Source: an uncultured Oscillospiraceae bacterium (GTDB lineage: Bacteria; Bacillota; Clostridia; Oscillospirales; Ruminococcaceae). From it: a stretch of 8,062 nucleotides of DNA. The translations under genes were made by a program, and so were the position numbers. This document shows positions 1 through 4,700 of the stretch, in pieces; position 1 is the stretch's first letter; each line of letters begins with the position of its first letter. Location: assembly GCA_910578755.1 (NCBI GenBank), contig CAJTSZ010000024.1, positions 12,920-20,981 on the forward strand. Direction: 5' to 3'. Below the pieces are notes generated by a model. That model had not been told where the DNA came from, did not search any database, and saw nothing but the letters and a program-made list of their open reading frames with translations.

Positions 1-1300
1 CGGTGGCGTTTTCCATATATTTGCAGACAATATCCTTGCCGGCGGTGATGCTGCCGGTGACATTGCCGTTCATGCCTCGGTTTACAATTACCGAACCACC
101 GGCTGTAATTTGGCAATTTTCGGCCAGGCCGCCAATGGTAACATTGCCGCTGGCAGTAACAGTAAAGCCGGCCATAACATTACCGCTGATGATAACATCC
201 CCCTGGACATTGATGCTGCCGGTGGAAAGGTCAACATCCCCAGAGATGTTGATAACATTGTTAACATGGAACTTACCGCCACGGAAGGAGATTTGCCCAT
301 CGATTTTGGAAATGAGCTTGGTGCGGTCCTCATTTAAAACAACATTTTCACCTTGGGGCAGGGCTACCTTTTTACCGTTGTACGGGCGAATGGGGTTGCC
401 CTGGATGTTGGTGCCGGGTTTGCCCTGGGTGGGATGTACAATATCGCAAATAACAGTTCCAGCGTCAATGTGGGTGAGCCAGTTCAGGTTATCAAAATCC
501 ACAATGCCCTGTTCGTTTTCCAAAATTTGCGGGGTACCTACCGTACGGGGGAAATACTCAATGGTTTTTCCGTCCACGCCGGGCTCCGGTGGGACACAGG
601 CAGCCAGCTGCCGCAAGGAAAGGGCGTTTTCCGGGGCGGTAAGCCAGGCGGCAGCCTCCTGGTCCACACCAAAAAAGATGCTCTGTTTTTCCAGGGCGTC
701 CAGCACTTCCTCACGGGTAATGGGCAAGCCATCCCACAGTGGGGGCAGCATTAGGCCCCAAGCGGCGCTTAAATCCGGCGCGGCAAAAATAAGCACCTGG
801 CCGTCCACCGGCAGGGATTCCTCTATTTCCTCCAGGGTGGGCTTTTTCACCGGTTCCTCATTTAGTTCCTTCAGGCGAAGTTCTGCCTGCCTTAAAGCAA
901 GCTGGGCTTGTTTACGATGCTGCTTTATTACAGCCGAGGCCTTGCTTTCCACCTGGGAGAAAATGCGCTTGAGCTGCTGTGCCTCCGGGGCATCCCCAGT
1001 ACAAAAGTCCTCAGCAGTGGATTTTTGCGCTTCCTGCCCCTGGGCTTGGCAGTAGAGCAAATAATATTCCATAAACTCGGGCGGGGCCGGCGTTTTTTCA
1101 TAAGCCAGCTCCTCCGGCTGGATAGGCTTTTCCTCGCCTTCCTGTTCCTGGGACGGGGCCGTTTTTTGCTCCTGCTTCGTCAGTTCTTCCTTTTCCGCCA
1201 GTTCCTTACCGCCCCCAGACAGTTTTTCCCAAAGGGAAAACAACAGGGATTTATGGCCGGATTTTTTGGGTTTGTTGTTTTTTGTATCCTGTAAGCTCAT
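1..1300 (-). CDS. FapA-family (DUF342) protein, C-terminal part outside window
   Basis: An open frame with no stop runs from ATG at 1300-1298 to the left edge, giving 433 codons; the 3' end is missing. GGGAGGT at 1308-1314 lies 8 bases before the ATG and supports this start. Residues 1-60 are charged and low-complexity. Residues about 105-150 are helical and rich in K/E/Q/A, possibly a coiled coil. Residues about 163-225 look like the FapA N-terminal domain (VDGQVLIFAAPDLSAA, then PPLWDGLPIT and a short helix ending IFFGVD). Residues 236-335 carry the usual VPPEPGVDGKTIEYF, GKPGTNIQGNPI and PQGENV signatures. From about 346 onward there are repeated short strands of the type GDVxxSG and AGGSVIV, typical of the right-handed beta-helix of DUF342. 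Family members are about 500-650 residues, so the last part of the helix and any C-terminal coiled coil should lie to the left. In Vibrio vulnificus FapA is linked to polar flagellar assembly and binds EIIA-Glc; many clostridial members have no known role. No flagellar gene is visible here, so only the family is assigned. Confidence 0.9.
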   Translation of the reverse strand, partial: MSLQDTKNNKPKKSGHKSLLFSLWEKLSGGGKELAEKEELTKQEQKTAPSQEQEGEEKPIQPEELAYEKTPAPPEFMEYYLLYCQAQGQEAQKSTAEDFCTGDAPEAQQLKRIFSQVESKASAVIKQHRKQAQLALRQAELRLKELNEEPVKKPTLEEIEESLPVDGQVLIFAAPDLSAAWGLMLPPLWDGLPITREEVLDALEKQSIFFGVDQEAAAWLTAPENALSLRQLAACVPPEPGVDGKTIEYFPRTVGTPQILENEQGIVDFDNLNWLTHIDAGTVICDIVHPTQGKPGTNIQGNPIRPYNGKKVALPQGENVVLNEDRTKLISKIDGQISFRGGKFHVNNVINISGDVDLSTGSINVQGDVIISGNVMAGFTVTASGNVTIGGLAENCQITAGGSVIVNRGMNGNVTGSITAGKDIVCKYMENAT

Positions 1301-1307
1301 ATACAAT

Positions 1308-1314
1308 ACCTCCC
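1308..1314 (-). promoter_or_regulatory. Ribosome binding site of the FapA-family gene
   Basis: The minus strand reads GGGAGGT, a near-full Shine-Dalgarno match, 8 bases before the ATG at 1300. It fixes the start of the FapA-family gene. A short upstream frame ends with a TGA that overlaps this ATG, but that frame has no site of comparable quality. Confidence 0.85.
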
Positions 1315-1394
1315 AAGCCAGTCCCTGCACTGTAAAGCGTCAAGGCGGCATCCATTTTTTCCGGTGTGCCCAAACGCTGTTTTCACAACCCTAG

Positions 1395-1437
1395 GGCGGA
1401 GTATTACCGGCCGCCAGAGTGTACGCCTTTGGTGTAC
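1395..1437 (-). promoter_or_regulatory. 5' leader region with GTACAC direct repeats and a small hairpin
   Basis: This stretch lies just downstream of the predicted transcription start (about 1446) of the FapA-family gene. On the minus strand GTACAC occurs twice with a 13-base period (plus-strand 1432-1437 and 1419-1424). Next comes a GGCGG/CCGCC stem (1411-1415 with 1395-1399). Repeats so close to the start could be a regulator site or part of a structured leader. The leader is about 146 nt in total. I do not recognise a known riboswitch in it. Confidence 0.35.
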
Positions 1438-1452
1438 CTTTTTTATAATTTG

Positions 1453-1482
1453 AGTATACAACATGGTTTTACTCCATGTCAA
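1453..1482 (-). promoter_or_regulatory. Sigma-A-type promoter for the FapA-family gene
   Basis: The minus strand has a perfect -35 box TTGACA (plus-strand 1477-1482), an 18-base spacer, and the -10 box TATACT (plus-strand 1453-1458), one mismatch from TATAAT. It points toward the FapA-family gene and places transcription start near 1446, about 146 nt before the ATG. It lies downstream of the large gene's terminator, so the FapA-family gene is likely transcribed independently. The 18-base spacer is within the workable range, slightly longer than the optimum. Confidence 0.8.
1461..1479. promoter_or_regulatory. Operator-like inverted repeat inside the promoter spacer
   Basis: ACATGG (1461-1466) and CCATGT (1474-1479) form a perfect 6-bp inverted repeat with a 7-base centre. 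The dyad fills nearly the whole space between the -35 and -10 boxes and overlaps the -35 by three bases. That placement is where MerR-type activators bind, although those usually act on 19-20 base spacers; a dimeric repressor would fit equally well. The regulator is not encoded in the window. Confidence 0.5.
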
Positions 1483-1581
1483 GCGCAGCATCAGAAAGGG
1501 AAAGACCATTTTTTGCCAGGTAAACGGTGGAAAACAGGATAGCCCTTAAATTAGTATATGCAAGGCCCAGCCCAACTGTGT

Positions 1582-1604
1582 TTTTTATTGCTTTACAATA
1601 AAAA
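1582..1604. other. A/T-rich stem-loop downstream of the terminator
   Basis: TTTTTATTG (1582-1590) pairs perfectly with CAATAAAAA (1596-1604) around a 5-base loop. On the minus strand its first arm also supplies the T-tract that follows the larger terminator stem at 1610-1657. It may be a second, weaker stop for minus-strand transcripts, but being A/T only it is unlikely to terminate alone. Confidence 0.4.
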
Positions 1605-1657
1605 GCTGATGTGCATGAGGCAGATATGGGCTATTCGCCCTTCCTGCCTCATGCACA
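1600..1657 (-). terminator. Strong intrinsic terminator of the surface-protein gene
   Basis: Positions 1610-1623 and 1644-1657 form a perfect 14-bp stem (TGTGCATGAGGCAG with its complement). The 20-base loop holds a further GGGC/GCCC stem (1628-1631 with 1637-1640). Read on the minus strand, the stem is followed after five bases by five T residues (1604-1600). It lies 73 bases past the stop codon of the large gene and before the promoter of the next gene, so it probably ends the surface-protein transcript. The small gap between stem and T-tract is not ideal. On the plus strand the stem is followed by A residues, so it would not act as an intrinsic terminator in that direction. Confidence 0.75.
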
Positions 1658-1670
1658 AAAAATAGTTGAG
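1657..1670 (+). repeat. 14-bp direct repeat, left copy
   Basis: AAAAAATAGTTGAG occurs here and again, identical and in the same orientation, at 7750-7763. The following bases are CAA here and TAA there. This copy shares its first base with the terminator stem and lies 60 bases beyond the stop codon of the large gene, so the two copies enclose that gene with its 3' repeat and part of its leader. Confidence 0.6.
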
Positions 1671-1683
1671 CAAGTGGGAACAA

Positions 1684-1763
1684 TTTTCCCCAATTTTGAA
1701 GGCGGAGCCGAAAAATTTGCAAGGGCGTGCTTACAAATTTTTGTCCTGTTTTTTGTTTTGCAA
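1684..1763 (-). repeat. Diverged copy of the 97-bp repeat overlapping the stop codon
   Basis: Read on the minus strand, this stretch matches the inner 70 or so bases of the array unit at 7814-8062. By eye about 49 of 58 aligned positions agree over the best part (plus-strand 1684-1741), with a few one-base gaps; the remainder to 1763 is weaker. Shared landmarks are AAATTTGTA, GCCCTTGCAA, the GGC-N3-GCC mini-stem (plus-strand 1701-1709), the flanking TTTT/AAAA arms, and GGGGAAAA against GTGGAAAA. The stop codon of the large gene (TAA, 1733-1731) and its last ten or so codons lie inside this copy, so the basic C-terminal tail is encoded by repeat-derived DNA. The copy is in the opposite orientation to the array. 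Confidence 0.65.
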
Positions 1764-4700
1764 TTTGTTCCATTTGAGCTTCAGCCAAAGCAGCAGGAGG
1801 CACCCGCCCAGGGTATAAAGGCAAAGGGACATCCAAAACCGGGTGCGGCTTAGGTCGCCGGTATTTGGGTTGTTGGGGTTGCCTGGCGTTTTAGGTGTGT
1901 CACTCTTTGGGCTGTCGCTGTTGGTAATGGTCCAAACCTGGCCGTTATGGGTGATATGGGAGGTGAAGCCCTCCGGGACATCCACTTCGGCCACGGTCCA
2001 GTGGTACCAATCGTCCAAATGCTTCCAGGTATAGGTCCAGTTGTTTTCATCACTAAGGGTTATGGTAGTATAGTGCCGGCCGTCCCGCAGCAGTTCTACC
2101 TCAATGGAACCGGCAGGGGTGCCGCCGTTATTCAGCGCCCAAACCTTTTTAACTGTAAGGCTGGTGTAATCGTCATCCTCGTGGTCGCCTCCGCCGCCTC
2201 GGTAGTTTTTAAAGATAGCGGTGACGGTTTGGCCCTCTAAGATGGTGCCGGTTTCACCTGTAGATGTTACAGTGTGGCCGGCGCTGTTTGTTTCTTCTAC
2301 CGTATAGCGCAGGCCGTCGGGTAGGCCCTGGGTGGTTTTGCTTTCATCGTGGCGGAGCTGGAATGTGGCAATGCCGTTGATAAATTCCATTTCGCCATAC
2401 TGCCCCTGGATGGTGCTGTCCGCCAATGTAACCTTAAATGGGAAGGAACGGTTGGCGTCTCCCCGGTTGCCAGTGACAATTTTATGTACTGTCAGGCTGC
2501 CGCTACGGTCCCTTTCCCCTTTGGTGTTGGTAAACCCGGCAAGCTCGGTTTTGTCGGCGGAAATAATTCCGTTAATAACGCCGTGGTTCGGCTCGGCATA
2601 CCAGCCCTGGGGAACGGTTTCGGACACGCTCCAGCGGGTTTCCGGCGGAAGGCCAAGAATGGTAACGGATTCTTTATGCCGCAGGGTAAGGGTTCCGCCA
2701 TCGGCAATGGTACCGGCCCGGTTGGAGCCGTAATAGTAATACTCCCCTGGCAGGGCGGCACCATCCTTATCCTTCAGCAATACAGTGAAGGTAAAGTTTT
2801 TGGTATAATCCTCCAGCGTTAAGCCGTCGCCGGTGATGCGTTTACTAATAGTAAGGCTGCCGTTATGGTGTTCCGGCGTGTTTTTATCCGTTACCACTGC
2901 AATGTTTACCTGGCGGAACAGCCCGGTAATATCCGTGTTCCCAAGGTTGTCCCAGTTGGCCACATTGTGGAAGCCTTCGTGCTGCGGATTTTCCAAAGCA
3001 GCGACATTTTGGACGATTCTTGTACGCAAAAAGCCGGTATTGGTGGTGAAGAAGGGGTACATAGTTTTGCCGCCGTCCTCGTCATGCAGGCCATAATCTA
3101 TTTGGGCATTCAGGCCATAGTGCAGGTTCATGCTGCGGGGGAATCTCAGGCCGCCGGTGTCCTCAATCAAATCATCCTGCCAACCGTCCAGCGCCCAGCT
3201 GCTCATGTTCGGCTGGGTTTGGGCAATGGCGGTAATGTCCCGCAGGGTAATATCCACCTGGTCATCGGCGGCATATTTCACCATGGTTTGCATCAGCTTG
3301 CCCACGCCCGCCATAACGGTGACGCCGTCCTCCGGTGTGCCGGCGTCCACATACAGGGAGTAATGGCCCAGCACAACGGGAATTTCTGTATCGTTACAGG
3401 TGTAGCCTGCCGGCGCCTGGGTTTCCTGCAAAATATAACAAGGTGCCTTAGCCTCGCCGGTATAGTCCACCCAATCCATACGGGCATAGCCGGGCATCGG
3501 CTTGCCATCAGGCTTGCCATTATCGGTTACAGGGGCAGGGGTGAAAATGAGTACGCCATCCCGTCCGTTTACAGTTGCAGTAACACCTGTTGCAACAGCC
3601 TTGCCTTTTACCAGGTTATTGGCGTTGTCTTTTATACCTTCAAACAGGGTAAAGGTGGCGCCGTTTACCGAACGGCCATCCTCATCCACTTTCCATACCT
3701 GCAATTCCCGCCGTTCGTTGGGGACATAAATAATAGAACGGAAGTCCCGCTGGAACTGGTTGGTGTTCAGGAAGCTGAACCCGCGTTGGCTGGGCTCGCC
3801 ATCAGGTTTATAATCATTTTCTGGCGGGGTGGCTGTGCGCAGCACTTCACTGATTCGGGAGATAACCTCCTTGGCGACCTCCTCTGTTTTGCTGTTGGGT
3901 TTCTTCGCTGATGCTGCCGCAATTTCTTTTTGGACATAATTGCTCAGGGCCTGGTAACGCTCGGCGGAGGTAGCGCCCGTTATTCCCAGCTTTTCCAAAG
4001 CGTATGGCTCAATAATGCCATAGGTCATTTTCATATCAACATTGTCACCGCCCATTAGTTCATAGCGGTCGGCCTGGCCGGGAAGGTCCTTTAACGTGCC
4101 CTCCAGCCGCCGGTTATCCAGGTTATAGTCCAGGTACCAGTAGGGCCAGGCGTCGTTGCTGCACTGGTAAAGCGCGGCCTTTAGTACAGCATCCCGCCAG
4201 GCGGCGGCCGTGCGGCTTTCGGGAATTATAATATTATAGCCTGTTAGGGTACTGCCGTAAAGGGCGCCCCATTTGCCGGTGGCTTCCGCAAAGTTCATAT
4301 TCCGTTGCAGCTGCATGGGCACGGCAATAACCAGGCCCTCCTGTTCGCTTTCATCGGTTGGCTTTTTATCCTTGTTGGGTTTAATATCCCCGGTGACAGT
4401 GTCAAAGGCGCCATAAGTAAGCTGCCCGCCCTCCACAATATTGGAAAAAATGCTGGAATAGGCGCCAGTTTGGTAGCGGTTGGCTACGGTAAGCATAACC
4501 AAATTGTTGTTATAATGCAGGATAATGTCCTTTGGAAGCTTTCGGTAGCCTTTTGGGGCAGTTGCTTCCTCTAAAATGTAGTATTCTGTACCATCCACAG
4601 CATAGCGGTCGGCAAAGTTAAAGGGCCGCAGGTTGCCGGAACCGTCTTTTTCAACAAAGGTGTCGGTGCCATCCTTGGCAGTGGTTAGGGTGGCGAGCAC

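Noticed and set aside
3..1055. A 350-codon open frame on the plus strand
   Set aside because: It lies entirely opposite the FapA-family gene. Its product is low-complexity (Ser, Pro, Thr, Leu) with no domain, whereas the minus frame has clear DUF342 signatures and a good ribosome site.
1301..1446. Possible riboswitch (for example c-di-GMP) in the FapA-family leader
   Set aside because: Some pairing is possible (AGCGT with ACGCT and small G/C stems), but I found no conserved core of a riboswitch class I know.
1297..1509. A 70-codon minus-strand frame whose TGA overlaps the ATG of the FapA-family gene
   Set aside because: The overlap looks like translational coupling, but the frame starts upstream of the predicted promoter, crosses its -35 and -10 boxes, lacks a ribosome site, and its product resembles no family I know.
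2865..3911. A 348-codon open frame on the plus strand
   Set aside because: It is antisense to the surface-protein gene, a by-product of that gene's codon use, with no ribosome site or recognisable domain.
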